A stretch of 64,000 nt of DNA, from the NCBI RefSeq assembly GCF_019803445.1, contig NZ_CP081844.1, forward strand, positions 1,252,501 through 1,316,500. The letters are read 5' to 3'. The translations under genes and the position numbers were made by a program. The notes under the pieces are model-generated. The model was given only the letters and a program-made list of their open reading frames with translations, was not told the DNA's origin and did not search any database. This DNA is from Caenibius sp. WL (lineage in GTDB: Bacteria > Pseudomonadota > Alphaproteobacteria > Sphingomonadales > Sphingomonadaceae). Below are positions 35,134-44,848 of the stretch, in pieces. The first letter of the stretch is position 1. Each line of letters begins with the position of its first letter.

Positions 35134-37737
35134 ATGATGACTGATGCTCGTAGCAACGACCGGGCCGGGTTCAATCGCTGGCTCTGTGCTGGCGCCGCCA
35201 TCGGCGCGCTGGCCATGCCGGGGCTCGCCGCCGCGCAGTCGGCGGATGCGCCGCAGCAGCAACCGCAAGCGGCCGTGCCGACCGGGATCGGCGAAATCAT
35301 CGTGACCGCGAACCGACGCCAGGAACGCGCGCAGGACGTGCCGATCGCGATCACCGCGCTTTCGCCCCAACGGCTGGAACAGCAGGGCATCACCAAGGCG
35401 CAGGACCTTGCCGCCAGCGTTCCTTCGCTGGTCGTCGGGCCGAACGGGCAGGGTTCGCGTGAAACGATGTCGTTCACGCTGCGCGGGCAGGGCTCGACTT
35501 TCCAGGCATCGCCGGGCGTGGTGATGTACATGAACGAAGTGCCGGTGCCTTCGGCCATCAGCCTCAGCCAGCAAGGCGCCCCCGGCCAGTTTATCGATAT
35601 CGAAAACCTCCAGGTTCTCGCCGGGCCGCAGGGCACGCTGTTCGGCCGCAACACCACGGGCGGCGCGGTGCTCATCGTGCCGAAGAAGCCGACCAACGAA
35701 TTCGGCGGCTGGATCAAGGGCGAAATCGGCAATTACGATCGCCGCTATGTCGAAGGCGCGGTGAACCTGCCCATCGTGGACGACAAGCTGATGGTCCGCG
35801 TCATGGGCGCGTTCCACGATCGCGACGGCTACACCCGCGATGTGCAATGGAACAAGGATCGCGATAACGAACATTGGTACACCGGCCGCATCGGGGTGAC
35901 GTTCCGCCCGACCGATACGGTCGAAAACTACACGATGGCTTACTACACCAAGTCGAGCAACAACGGCGCGGGCCTGATCCATAAGGGCTTCAATATCAAT
36001 GGGCTGATCAATGCAGCAGGGCCGGGGAAGCCAGGCTTGTGCATGGAAGGCCCTTACAGCGCTTTGGGAGGTTACTCATGCGATGTTTATCGTGCCGCTA
36101 CGGCTAAGGCGGAGGCGCTGGGCAACCGCAAGACCGCTTTCTCCATCGACACGATGCAGAAGACCAAGGCATGGGGCATCAGCAACACCACCGACATCGA
36201 ACTCAGCGATGAGATCAAGCTGCGCAATATCTTCAGCTATCAACGGATGAAGCTGAAATATCGCTACGATGGCGATGCCACCGTGCTGCAACAGCAGGAT
36301 AACGATCCGGGCAGGTTGCCGGGGCCGGGCGAAGCGTTCCTGCCGGGGATCGGAACGCCGATTACCTACACTAACGCAACCGGTGCGACCGAACGCAGCC
36401 GCGACGATTTCAAGCAGATCACCGAAGAACTGCAATTGCAGGGCGATATGCTCGACAGCAAGCTGACCTGGACGGTCGGCGGATTCTACTTCGAGCAGAA
36501 GCCGGTCGGCACACAGCTCAGCCGTGGGATGAATTATTGTCCCGCGGTTTCCACTGGCGACATCACCGTCTGCTCGCCCGGCTATCTCTATTCCGGCGTG
36601 GCCAGCAAATCGAAAGCGCTCTACGCGCAGGCGACGCTGGATCTCGGCGCGGCGACGCCTTCGCTGGATGGGCTGCGGCTCACGGCGGGCTATCGCTACA
36701 CCTGGGATACGATCAAAGGCTTCGCGAGCCAGTTCAACGTTAGCCGGAACAAGAACGCTCCTCCAGGATCATACGCTTGCGGTTACAACAATATGGATAC
36801 CCCGTTTGCCGACGCGTATGACAACTGTTATTTCTCGGCGACGTTGAAGACCAAGGCGCCGACCTGGCTGATTGGGCTTGACTACAAAGTCACCGACAGG
36901 GTGATGGTCTTCGCCAAAGTCAGCCATGGCTACAAGGCAGGCGGGTTCAACCCCTATGCGGTGTATGACAACACCCGCACGTTCAACCCGGAAAAGGTCA
37001 CATCCTACGAAATCGGTCTCAAGTCCGACTTCAATCTCGGCGATGTGCCGTTCCGCTTCAACGGTTCGCTCTATCAGGTGGAATACAAGGGGCTGCAACG
37101 CGCCACGGGTGACTACAATCCGGGAAGCAATGCGGCCGGGGCGCGTACGCTCAACGCCGATGCGCGGATCAAGGGTATCGAACTGGAAGCGTCGGTTCGT
37201 CCCTTCCCCGGTTTCGAGCTGGGCGGCAACTTCAGCTACACCGACGCCAAATATAAGAAGTACCAGTATGTGGTGAATCAGCCTGCGGAAGCCTGCAATG
37301 GACAGGTCAATCCGGTTTATCTGGGCGGCACGGGTATTGCAGATTCGTCGTGCCTCGATTTCCAGTATGTCTCGCCCTATATCTGGAGCGTTCACGCTTC
37401 ATACGACTATGATCTGGGCGATATGGGGGCCTTGGCTTTCTTCGTGAACTATTCGCACACATCGAAGCAGAATACCGAAGCTGTGCAGTTGGCGAAGAAC
37501 CAGCCGGGTGCCGTTCTGGAACCTTATGGCACGCTCAATGCTTCGATCGACTGGAAGAATATCGCGGGCAGCGGGTTCGATCTGGGTGTGTTCGGCACCA
37601 ACATCACCAACAAGACCTACCGGATCAGCAACAACGACGTCTATCAGACGGGCAGCCTGCTCTACTGGTCGACGATGTACGGCGAACCGCGCATGTACGG
37701 CATGCGCCTGACCTACCGCTTCGGCGGCGAAAAATAA
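35134..37737 (+). CDS. TonB-dependent receptor
   Basis: An 867-residue outer-membrane receptor. A signal peptide covers about residues 1-34 with a LAAAQSA cleavage region. GEIIVTANRRQE is the TonB-box region, followed by a plug domain (VPIAITALSPQRLEQQGI; VLAGPQGTLFGRNTTGGAV) and a 22-strand-type barrel ending MYGMRLTYRFGG. It imports a scarce or large ligand with TonB energy; in sphingomonads such receptors serve plant polymers, aromatics and terpenoids as well as iron. The start is preceded by GGGAGATCC. Ligand unknown; neighbours argue for a hydrophobic organic compound. Confidence 0.93.
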   Translation: MMTDARSNDRAGFNRWLCAGAAIGALAMPGLAAAQSADAPQQQPQAAVPTGIGEIIVTANRRQERAQDVPIAITALSPQRLEQQGITKAQDLAASVPSLVVGPNGQGSRETMSFTLRGQGSTFQASPGVVMYMNEVPVPSAISLSQQGAPGQFIDIENLQVLAGPQGTLFGRNTTGGAVLIVPKKPTNEFGGWIKGEIGNYDRRYVEGAVNLPIVDDKLMVRVMGAFHDRDGYTRDVQWNKDRDNEHWYTGRIGVTFRPTDTVENYTMAYYTKSSNNGAGLIHKGFNINGLINAAGPGKPGLCMEGPYSALGGYSCDVYRAATAKAEALGNRKTAFSIDTMQKTKAWGISNTTDIELSDEIKLRNIFSYQRMKLKYRYDGDATVLQQQDNDPGRLPGPGEAFLPGIGTPITYTNATGATERSRDDFKQITEELQLQGDMLDSKLTWTVGGFYFEQKPVGTQLSRGMNYCPAVSTGDITVCSPGYLYSGVASKSKALYAQATLDLGAATPSLDGLRLTAGYRYTWDTIKGFASQFNVSRNKNAPPGSYACGYNNMDTPFADAYDNCYFSATLKTKAPTWLIGLDYKVTDRVMVFAKVSHGYKAGGFNPYAVYDNTRTFNPEKVTSYEIGLKSDFNLGDVPFRFNGSLYQVEYKGLQRATGDYNPGSNAAGARTLNADARIKGIELEASVRPFPGFELGGNFSYTDAKYKKYQYVVNQPAEACNGQVNPVYLGGTGIADSSCLDFQYVSPYIWSVHASYDYDLGDMGALAFFVNYSHTSKQNTEAVQLAKNQPGAVLEPYGTLNASIDWKNIAGSGFDLGVFGTNITNKTYRISNNDVYQTGSLLYWSTMYGEPRMYGMRLTYRFGGEK

Positions 37738-37786
37738 GCATCCCGCTTGGGCAGGGCCACACTGTGGCCCGGTTGCAGGGGGATGG

Positions 37787-37815
37787 CGGCCCGGTTCCGA
37801 TCAGGAGCCGGGCCG
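37787..37815. terminator. Bidirectional terminator hairpin
   Basis: CGGCCCGG (37787-37794) pairs with CCGGGCCG (37808-37815) between the receptor and a convergent AraC gene. Confidence 0.6.
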
Positions 37816-37830
37816 TCAGCTTGTATGGGC

Positions 37831-38700
37831 TCAGCGCATCAGCGCGCGGTAGGCACCGGGCGAACGGCCGGCCGCCTTGCGGAAAGCGGCGGAAAAGGCG
37901 GGCAAACCGGCATAGCCCAGTTCCCGCGCAATCGCGGCCAGCGGGAGATCGTCGGCCGCCAGCAGAGCCTTGGCGCGAGTCACGCGTGCTTCCGCGATGC
38001 AGGCGCCCACGCTCATCCCCGCCGTTTCCTTGAAGCACCGCATGAAGTGGAACCGGCTGAGCCCGCAGGCCATGGCGAGTTCGGCAATCGTGGGCGGCTG
38101 GCCGGGCCGGTCGATCAGCGCCAGCGCGCGGCGCATCAGGCGCGGGGGCAATCCGCCCTTGCGCCGTTCCGCCTGCCGCCGCGCATCGGCGAGATAGCGG
38201 GCCAGATCGATCAGGATGGTTGCCACCAGTGCGGCGGCCAGTGCTGGGCTGTCCGGTGCGGGGCGGTTCACTTCGCCCGCCAGCCGCAGCATCGCCTCCT
38301 CGATCGCGGGCACGCGGATATCGAAGCATGCGGCAAGCTGCGCATCGTTGAGCGGCGCGCGCCCTAGCGCCCCGGTTATCGTGCCCGGGGCGAAGCGGCA
38401 GCGGATCGTGTGGAACGCGCCGCCATCGATGCGCATCTCCATGGGGATGCCCGCCGGGCGGAAGCCCATCGCGCCGAAGCGGGCGAACGGTATCCGCCTG
38501 TCGCCCGCCATGCGCCCTTCGGCGCCGCCCAGCAGCGGCGAAAGGCCGAGCGAGAGCACGTCTTCCTCCTCGGTCACCACCAGCGTTTCCGCCAGCACTT
38601 CGGGAAAGGCGCAGAGTTCCACGCTGGCATCGGGCAAAGCGATCCTGCGGATCACCAGATCGGGCAGCCGTTGCGCGTCGCGGATCGGGATGGCGGGCAT
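37831..38700 (-). CDS. AraC family transcriptional regulator
   Basis: A 289-residue AraC-type regulator. The C-terminal double helix-turn-helix includes LAMACGLSRFHFMRCFKETAG and IARELGYAGLPAFSAAFRKA, followed by GRSPGAYR. The N-terminal domain (FGAMGFRPAGIPMEMR) resembles the protein at 16159-17055, so the two are paralogues. It is divergent from the B12 mutase operon and convergent with the receptor gene. It probably regulates the mutase operon. Confidence 0.9.
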   Translation of the reverse strand: MPAIPIRDAQRLPDLVIRRIALPDASVELCAFPEVLAETLVVTEEEDVLSLGLSPLLGGAEGRMAGDRRIPFARFGAMGFRPAGIPMEMRIDGGAFHTIRCRFAPGTITGALGRAPLNDAQLAACFDIRVPAIEEAMLRLAGEVNRPAPDSPALAAALVATILIDLARYLADARRQAERRKGGLPPRLMRRALALIDRPGQPPTIAELAMACGLSRFHFMRCFKETAGMSVGACIAEARVTRAKALLAADDLPLAAIARELGYAGLPAFSAAFRKAAGRSPGAYRALMR

Positions 38701-38716
38701 GAACCGCCCTTATCAG

Positions 38717-38743
38717 ATCATGCGGAATATTGCGATATCATGC
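38717..38743. promoter_or_regulatory. Candidate AraC operator (ATCATGC direct repeat)
   Basis: ATCATGC occurs at 38717-38723 and 38737-38743, 20 bases apart, about two helical turns, just upstream of the AraC start and in the region shared with the mutase operon. Confidence 0.35.
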
Positions 38744-38899
38744 TGTAAAGCGTGTGCGGTGTCAGGAAAGCCGTTGGGCAAGCGGGCGGGCGGGCGTACC
38801 TTCGCCGCGAAGAGAGGAGCTTCCGCGAACCGCGCCCCGGCAGCATGACCGCTGGCAAGGGGGAGCGATACGCGGAAGCGAAAACCCGGAGGTCCGCAC

Positions 38900-40621
38900 G
38901 TGAACAAGCCGATCGATGCCTTCGTCGCCGCCAACGACAATATTCTGGCCGAAGCGGAGCGCTGGGAAGCGCAGACCCGCGCGCCGTTCGTCGCCCAAAA
39001 TCCCGAACGCCGCGATGCCTTTACCACTCAGGCGCTGGGCTGGCCGGTCAAGCCGCTTTACACCCCCGCCGATCTGGAGGCCGTGGGGTTCGATTATTGC
39101 ACCGATCTCGGCTTCCCCGGCGAATATCCCTACACCCGGTCGACCCGCCCCAACGGGCACCGCTCGGCTTACTGGACGATGACGCAGGTGACAGGGTTCG
39201 GGAAAGGGGCGGACTGGTCGAAGCGGGCGCGCTACATGCTCGATCAGGGGCTTTCCGGCCTGATTCTCGAATACGATCTGGCCACCACCAACGGCTATGA
39301 CAGCGACGATCCGATGGTGGAAGGCGAAGTCGGCCGGGCGGGGATGGCGCTCGACAGTCTGGAAGATCTGGAAGCGGCGTTCGATCTCCCTTTCGACAAG
39401 CTGCATTACCTGATGAGCGTGTGCAACGCGCCGCAGCCGGTCAACCTCGCCATGATTATCGCCGAGCTGGAGAAGAAGGGCGTCGATCCGCAGGATTTCG
39501 TCCTCCACATCGTGAACGGCATCCTGATCGAATACACCTGCGTCGGGCGTTATATCTATCCGCCCGAACATGGCTTGCGCATCGCGACGGACTGCATCGA
39601 ATATATCATCCGCAACCATCCGAACTGGGCGCCGCTGTCGATCATTTCGGCGCAGTTGCAACCGGCCAAGGCCAACCCGGTGCAGGAAATCGCTTTCAGC
39701 CTCGCCATCGCCTGCGCCTATATCGATGCGACGCTGGAGCGCGGCTTCACGATTGACGAGATCGCCCCCTATCTCAATCACTTCGTCGTCAACGTCGACA
39801 TGGATTTCTTCGAGGGGGTCTGCAAGCTCCGCGCTTTCCGCAAATGCTGGGCGCGGCTGATGAAGGAGCGGTACGGCGCGGCCACGCCCGAAGCGCTCAA
39901 GATCCGGATGATGACCTCGCCCACCACCATCGCCCTGACCTTGCAGCAGCCGCTCAACAATATCGGGCGGCTGGCGATCATGGCCACGGCCTGCGCGCTG
40001 GGCGGCGCGGGCGAAGCGATGACGACCCCGCTCTATGACGAAGCCCATGCGCTTCCGGCGGAGGATGCGATCCGCGTCGGCGCGGCCCTGCAGCATATCG
40101 TCGCCCATGAAACGGGCGTGGCCGAAACCATCGATCCGCTGGCCGGCTCCTATTATGTCGAGACGCTGACCAAACAGATCGAAGACGCCGCCTTTGCCGA
40201 AATGGACACAATCTTCGCCATGGGCGGAGCGACCAAAGCGATCGAGCAAGGTTATTTCCAGCGCGCGCTGGGCCGCGAACAATACGAACGGAACAAGGAT
40301 CTGGAGCAGGGCCGCCGCAAGTGGGTGGGGGTCAATCATCTCGTCCTGCCCGAAGACAAACGCGAGATCGAAATCTTCCGGCTGGACGAAACGATGGAGG
40401 ATGAGCAGGCGGCCAAAGTCCGCGATCTGCGCGCCCGGCGCGATTCCGCGGCGGTGGAGGCGGCGCTGGAAAAAGTGCGGCAGGCCGCGCGCCAGGGCGA
40501 AAACCTCGTGCCGCCGTGCCTCGAAGCGGTGAAAGTCTATGCGACGCATGGCGAACTGTGCAACGCCATGCGCGATGTGTTCGGCGTCCACACGCCCGAC
40601 AGCCAGCTTTCGGGGGTATGA
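38900..40621 (+). CDS. Coenzyme-B12 acyl-CoA mutase, large (substrate-binding) subunit, divergent
   Basis: A 573-residue methylmalonyl-CoA-mutase-family TIM barrel without its own B12 domain, as in isobutyryl- and 2-hydroxyisobutyryl-CoA mutases. Family landmarks are FPGEYPYTR (72-80), GYDSDDP (132-138), QQPLNNI and a DPLAGSYYVETL segment. Active-site positions differ from known members. The residue matching Tyr89 of methylmalonyl-CoA mutase is Val97 (TQVTGFG). The Tyr243-His244 pair of SGYHMQEAGA is Ala251-Gln252 (ISAQLQPAKA). The position matching Gln197 is Val205. These alignments are by eye. The enzyme is expected to rearrange an unusual branched acyl-CoA. It heads a four-gene operon. Confidence 0.9.
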   Translation: MNKPIDAFVAANDNILAEAERWEAQTRAPFVAQNPERRDAFTTQALGWPVKPLYTPADLEAVGFDYCTDLGFPGEYPYTRSTRPNGHRSAYWTMTQVTGFGKGADWSKRARYMLDQGLSGLILEYDLATTNGYDSDDPMVEGEVGRAGMALDSLEDLEAAFDLPFDKLHYLMSVCNAPQPVNLAMIIAELEKKGVDPQDFVLHIVNGILIEYTCVGRYIYPPEHGLRIATDCIEYIIRNHPNWAPLSIISAQLQPAKANPVQEIAFSLAIACAYIDATLERGFTIDEIAPYLNHFVVNVDMDFFEGVCKLRAFRKCWARLMKERYGAATPEALKIRMMTSPTTIALTLQQPLNNIGRLAIMATACALGGAGEAMTTPLYDEAHALPAEDAIRVGAALQHIVAHETGVAETIDPLAGSYYVETLTKQIEDAAFAEMDTIFAMGGATKAIEQGYFQRALGREQYERNKDLEQGRRKWVGVNHLVLPEDKREIEIFRLDETMEDEQAAKVRDLRARRDSAAVEAALEKVRQAARQGENLVPPCLEAVKVYATHGELCNAMRDVFGVHTPDSQLSGV

Positions 40622-41055
40622 CGGCCATGCGCGAACATTCGGGCCGCCGCTTGCGGGTGCTGCTGGCCAAGCTGGGCATGGATACGCACACGGTGGGCAT
40701 CACGATCATCGGCCACGCCCTGCGCGAGGCGGGGATGGAAGTGATTTTCACCGGGCTCAAGCAGACGCCGGAAATGGTGGTGGCCGCCGCCATTCAGGAA
40801 GATGTCGATGTGGTGGGGATTTCCACGCTGTCCGCCGGGCATACCCGCAATCTGCCCCGGCTCGCCCGCCTGCTGAAAGAGGCGGGGGCGGAGGACAAGC
40901 TGTTGCTGGCGGGCGGCGTGATCCCGGAGGAGGACCGGCCGTTCCTGCTGGAGGCAGGGGTCGGCAAGATCTTCACCATGGGCACCGACACGCGCGATAT
41001 CGTGCGCTATCTCGAAGAATGGTGGGCGGAAAGACAGGCCGCTGAAACCGTCTGA
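40618..41055 (+). CDS. B12-binding subunit of the acyl-CoA mutase
   Basis: A 145-residue cobalamin-binding domain. Asp22, His24 and Gly27 form the DxHxxG motif (GMDTHTVG) whose His coordinates cobalt; STLSAGH and LLAGGVIP supply the downstream SxL and GG elements. The start at 40618 overlaps the mutase stop (ATGA). It pairs with the large subunit, as in two-subunit ICM/HCM-type enzymes. The alternative ATG at 40627 would drop three residues before the domain. Its stop overlaps the meaB start. Confidence 0.92.
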   Translation: MTAMREHSGRRLRVLLAKLGMDTHTVGITIIGHALREAGMEVIFTGLKQTPEMVVAAAIQEDVDVVGISTLSAGHTRNLPRLARLLKEAGAEDKLLLAGGVIPEEDRPFLLEAGVGKIFTMGTDTRDIVRYLEEWWAERQAAETV

Positions 41056-41993
41056 TGGGAATTGCTGCCGATGTGCTGGCGGGCAGGATCGCCGCCGGCG
41101 CCCGTGCGATCACCTGGCTGGACGATGGCGATCCGCGCGGGGCCGAAGTCATCAAGCGCATTTTCCCGCACACCGGCCGCGCGCATGTGATCGGCATCAC
41201 CGGCCCGCCGGGCGCGGGCAAATCGACGCTGACCAATATGCTGGTGGGCGCATTGCGCGCGCGGGGGCAGCGGGTGGGGGTGGTCGCCGTCGATCCGTCC
41301 AGTCCGTTCACCGGCGGCGCGATCCTGGGCGACCGGGTGCGCATGGCGCGCCACACGCTCGACCCCGGCGTGTTCATCCGCTCCATCGGCACGCGCGGGG
41401 CGGCGGGGGGCCTGTCGCGCTCCACCCATGATGCCTGTCTCGTGCTCGATGCCATGGGCTTCGATGCGGTGATCGTTGAAACGGTGGGCGTGGGGCAGGA
41501 CGAGATCGACGTGGTCAATCTCGCCCATACCACGATCATCGTCGGCGTGCCGGGGCTGGGGGATGAAGTGCAGGCGGTGAAAGCAGGCATTCTGGAAGCG
41601 GGGGAGATTTTCGTCGTCAACAAGGCCGACCGCGACGGATACGAAGCCACGCGGCGGCAGTTCGAACTGATGCTGCATCTGCGCGAACAGGCGCGGCCGG
41701 AAGAGGACTGGCGCCCGCCGCTGTTGCGCGCCGTGGCCAGCGCGGGCGAAGGCGCGGCGGAAATCGCTGATGCGATCGCGGCGCATAGGGCCCATCTCGA
41801 TGGCACCGGCGGGTTCGCTTTGCGTTCCGGATTGAGGGAGCGCGAACAAGTGCTTGCCTTGTTGCGCGAAAGGCTGGCACGAGTGGCCCGCGCCCGGGCG
41901 GGTGATTCCTTATTGGATGATGTCGAAGCCCGCAGGCTGGACCCGTACAGCGCCATAGAACGGCTGACGGGAGGGTTGGATCAGGAAGGATAG
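41055..41993 (+). CDS. meaB: MeaB/ArgK-type GTPase chaperone
   Basis: A 312-residue GTPase of the MeaB/MMAA family. It loads and protects the B12 cofactor on acyl-CoA mutases. GPPGAGKST (50-58) is the P-loop; DPSSPFTGGAILGDRVRM carries the switch region, ETVGVGQDE the switch II region and NKAD the guanine-specificity motif. The start ATG shares one base with the preceding stop (TGATG). Its presence with the mutase subunits makes a complete mutase-activation unit. Confidence 0.94.
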   Translation: MGIAADVLAGRIAAGARAITWLDDGDPRGAEVIKRIFPHTGRAHVIGITGPPGAGKSTLTNMLVGALRARGQRVGVVAVDPSSPFTGGAILGDRVRMARHTLDPGVFIRSIGTRGAAGGLSRSTHDACLVLDAMGFDAVIVETVGVGQDEIDVVNLAHTTIIVGVPGLGDEVQAVKAGILEAGEIFVVNKADRDGYEATRRQFELMLHLREQARPEEDWRPPLLRAVASAGEGAAEIADAIAAHRAHLDGTGGFALRSGLREREQVLALLRERLARVARARAGDSLLDDVEARRLDPYSAIERLTGGLDQEG

Positions 41994-41999
41994 CAAGGC

Positions 42000-42602
42000 A
42001 TGACGAAGAGCATCTGTGCGATGGTGCACAAGCCCGGTTCCACGCGTGAGGCATTCCAGGCCTATTATGAGGAAAACCATGCCCCGCTGGGCTGCCAGCA
42101 TTTTCCTTTCACCCGCTATGTCCGCAATCACCTGATCGATAACGAGAATTTCGGCTTCGACACGATCACCGAATTCTGGGCGCGCGATATCAAGGCTGCG
42201 GCTGCGCTGATGAGCGGCCCGGTGGGCGACATCATGCGCGCCGATGAACTGAAGTTCATGGACCAGTCGAAGACTGCGCCCGCCAGCGCGGAAGAACATG
42301 TCTTTTCCCAGCAGCGCGACCCGATCCCTTCGGAACGGCAGGCATGGCTGCTCGACTGGGAGGAAGACGATACGTCGATGCGCGGCAAAGTGCTGGCTTG
42401 GGCCGGGCGGCTGGGGGGCGAACATCCCGGCGTTTCGGTCGATTTCGCGACATCGTGGCAGGAACCGGGCTTCCCCGCGCGCGCGGTTCTCTGGCTGCCT
42501 GTGGGCGTGGATGCCACGGCCCCGGTCGGGCTGGAAGTGACGCGCCTGCGTGTCCGGCGCGAGGAAACCCCGGCGGGCAAGCTGCTGGCGGGCGGGGTCT
42601 GA
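42000..42602 (+). CDS. EthD-domain protein
   Basis: A 200-residue protein with an N-terminal EthD/dimeric alpha-beta-barrel segment: [14 protein letters not shown], and [10 protein letters not shown]. The C-terminal half, from about residue 100, is not recognised and may be a second, degenerate ferredoxin-like barrel. EthD-fold proteins assist degradation of ethers and aromatics, but the reaction is often unknown. It begins 6 bases after meaB, as the last gene of the operon, and ends before a palindrome at 42641. Confidence 0.75.
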   Translation: MTKSICAMVHKPGSTREAFQAYYEENHAPLGCQHFPFTRYVRNHLIDNENFGFDTITEFWARDIKAAAALMSGPVGDIMRADELKFMDQSKTAPASAEEHVFSQQRDPIPSERQAWLLDWEEDDTSMRGKVLAWAGRLGGEHPGVSVDFATSWQEPGFPARAVLWLPVGVDATAPVGLEVTRLRVRREETPAGKLLAGGV

Positions 42603-42640
42603 ACGGAAGGGATGGATCGTTTGGCAATGCCGTCTCGCTT

Positions 42641-42661
42641 GTCCTGAACTTGTCGCAGGAC
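42641..42661. repeat. Short palindromic repeat
   Basis: GTCCTGAACTTGTCGCAGGAC has 6-base arms GTCCTG/CAGGAC. It resembles half of a REP-like element and lies between the EthD gene and the convergent ligase gene. It may act as a terminator stem. Confidence 0.5.
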
Positions 42662-42796
42662 GCGCGCCGACGGCATGGCCGGGCCATCGCGTATAGGCCG
42701 AGGTTTGCGATAGCCATTCAGACGGGTGCAGGCAAAGCGGAATAGCGCGCGGCGGTGAACCCGGCGCGCTTTCCCTGATTGCCGCCGCCCCGCCTG

Positions 42797-44389
42797 TCAG
42801 ACCGGGTAGTTGGCCAGCCAGTCGCGCAACGCGGTTTTCAGCAATTTGCCGTTGGGGTTGCGCGGCAGCGGCCCTTCCACGACATGGACCTGATCGGGCA
42901 CTTTGTAATCCGACAGGTTGGCCGCACAGAAATTGCGCAGTTCCTCGCTCGTCACCCCGTCGCGGGCCACTGCGAACGCGACCACCCGTTCGCCCAAGAC
43001 TTCGCACGGACGGCCGACGACACCGGCTTCGGTAACGGCATCGTGCGCCATCAGCGTGTTTTCGACTTCGACCGAATAGATCTTGAAGCCGCCCCGGTTG
43101 ATCATGTCCTTCTTGCGATCGAGCACGCGCAGGTATCCCTCGGCGTCCATCACGCCGATATCGCCCGAACGCCAGTATCCGCCGGTGAAGCCCGCCGCCG
43201 TTGCTGCGGGGTTGTTCCAGTATTGCGGGATCGTCATCGGCCCGGCGATCCAGATTTCGCCCTGTTCGCCCGGCGGGACCTGCCGCCCGTCATCGTCGAC
43301 GACGATGATTTCCGCATAGGGCAGCGCGCGGCCGACCACATCGCTCCGCTCGCGCCCTTCGCCCAGCGGCATCATCACGGCGGGGGAGGATGTCTCGGTC
43401 GCCCCGTAGATGTTGACCAGCGTCAGTTGCGGGCAATGCTCGGCCAGTTCCGCGATCGTCGCTTCGGGCATCGGCGCGCCGCCGAACGCGCCCACCCGCC
43501 ATGCGCTGAGATCGAAGCGGGCGAAGTCCGGATCGAGCAGGCACAACTTGTACATCGCGGGGACCATGATGGCGTAGCTCATCCTTTCCCGTTCCGCGAT
43601 TTCGAGGAAAGCCCGCGCCTTGAAGCCGCGCTGCGCCACGACTTTGCCTGCGATCCGGATCGCGGTCAGCAGGATCAATTCGATTCCGGTGACGTGCGAT
43701 GCGGGCACGGACAGGACCATCGCATCGCCATCGCGCAGGCGGAGGTGGTTTTGTGTGCCGATGGTGTTGGTGATCAGGCCGAAATGCGTCAGCACCGCGC
43801 CTTTGGGTTTGCCCGTGGTGCCGGAGGTATAGAGGATGCAGAACGGATCGTCTTCGTGCACCGTGCCGCATGCGGCGATGGCGGCCACGTCCGCCGCGGT
43901 TTCGCCCCAGGCGGCGGCTTCCACCGAATAGGGCAGCCAGCGGCGCACGCTCGGGGTATCGGCGGCGGCGGGCAGGTACTCGGCCAGATCGTCTTCGTAG
44001 ATGATCGCGGCGGCGGTGCAGTCGTTCAGCACATAGGCGGTTTCGGGAGCGCGCTGGCGGATGTTGCCGGGCACGCAGATCGCCCCGATCCGGGCCGTTG
44101 CCATCAGCAACACCATATAGTCCGCGCGGTTGTCGAGCAGGATCACCACACGGTCGCCCGGCTTGATGCCGAGGCCGAGCAGCCGGGTGGCGCAGCGATC
44201 CGCCCGGTCGGCGACATCGGCGTAAGTCAGTCGCAGATCGCCATCGACCATGGCGATTTCGCCGCCGCGCCGGGCCACCGCTTCATCGAACATCGCAGCG
44301 ATATGGGACGGCCGCTCCGCATGGGACAGCACCACGCGGCCGTGATGCGTTTCATAGCGCATGCCATCGGCCCAAGACTGGTATTCCAT
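42797..44389 (-). CDS. AMP-dependent acyl-CoA synthetase/ligase
   Basis: A 530-residue class I adenylate-forming ligase. CILYTSGTTGKPKGAVLTH is the AMP-binding signature, YGATET the second core motif, GYWRSGDIG the hinge region with the ribose-binding aspartate, and NPNGKLLK carries the catalytic lysine near the C-terminus. It makes an acyl-CoA from an acid, ATP and CoA. The start ATG at 44389 is favoured over an upstream one at 44464 that adds a poorly conserved arginine-rich lead. It is convergent with the mutase operon and may produce its acyl-CoA substrate. Substrate unknown. Confidence 0.9.
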   Translation of the reverse strand: MEYQSWADGMRYETHHGRVVLSHAERPSHIAAMFDEAVARRGGEIAMVDGDLRLTYADVADRADRCATRLLGLGIKPGDRVVILLDNRADYMVLLMATARIGAICVPGNIRQRAPETAYVLNDCTAAAIIYEDDLAEYLPAAADTPSVRRWLPYSVEAAAWGETAADVAAIAACGTVHEDDPFCILYTSGTTGKPKGAVLTHFGLITNTIGTQNHLRLRDGDAMVLSVPASHVTGIELILLTAIRIAGKVVAQRGFKARAFLEIAERERMSYAIMVPAMYKLCLLDPDFARFDLSAWRVGAFGGAPMPEATIAELAEHCPQLTLVNIYGATETSSPAVMMPLGEGRERSDVVGRALPYAEIIVVDDDGRQVPPGEQGEIWIAGPMTIPQYWNNPAATAAGFTGGYWRSGDIGVMDAEGYLRVLDRKKDMINRGGFKIYSVEVENTLMAHDAVTEAGVVGRPCEVLGERVVAFAVARDGVTSEELRNFCAANLSDYKVPDQVHVVEGPLPRNPNGKLLKTALRDWLANYPV

Positions 44390-44848
44390 CGTATCCTCTT
44401 TCCGCAAATCGTCGCCCGCCTGGGGTCTATTGCGCCTTTGCGTAGCGCGAACACCGGCGGGCATCTGTTCTGGCTTGTGCGATCACGAATCCCTTGCGTC
44501 CATTTGCTGCCCGTTGGCAAGACCTCCGTGCATGGGGCGATGAAATACCGTCAGGGTTAAGGAAAATCGATCTTGTGCCGGTGGACAGAACGGGCATGAC
44601 GGCGATGCGCACGGGAAGCGGCGGATCGCGAACGGGGCGAGGCTGGTTTCCCCCGTAACTGGCCGAAAACGGCCATTGAGTGTGGTTTAAATGCCACATT
44701 TGACAGAACCCGTTCGGACATTCAAACCTATCGAGACGCATCCATGCACGTTTCGTCGCGGCAGCGGCGGCTGTGGTTTTGCATTCTCGCCCCGCGCTCC
44801 TAAGAGCCCGCGAATATCAAGCAGACAAAGACCTTCAGGGAGGTTTTC
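44390..44848. other. 459-base leader between ligase and receptor
   Basis: No gene is supported. TGGCCGAAAACGGCCA (44660-44675) is a perfect hairpin, TGTGG/CCACA (44681-44685 and 44694-44698) a dyad, and TTGACA (44700-44705) a possible -35 box without a clear -10. AGGGAGG precedes the receptor start. Confidence 0.5.
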
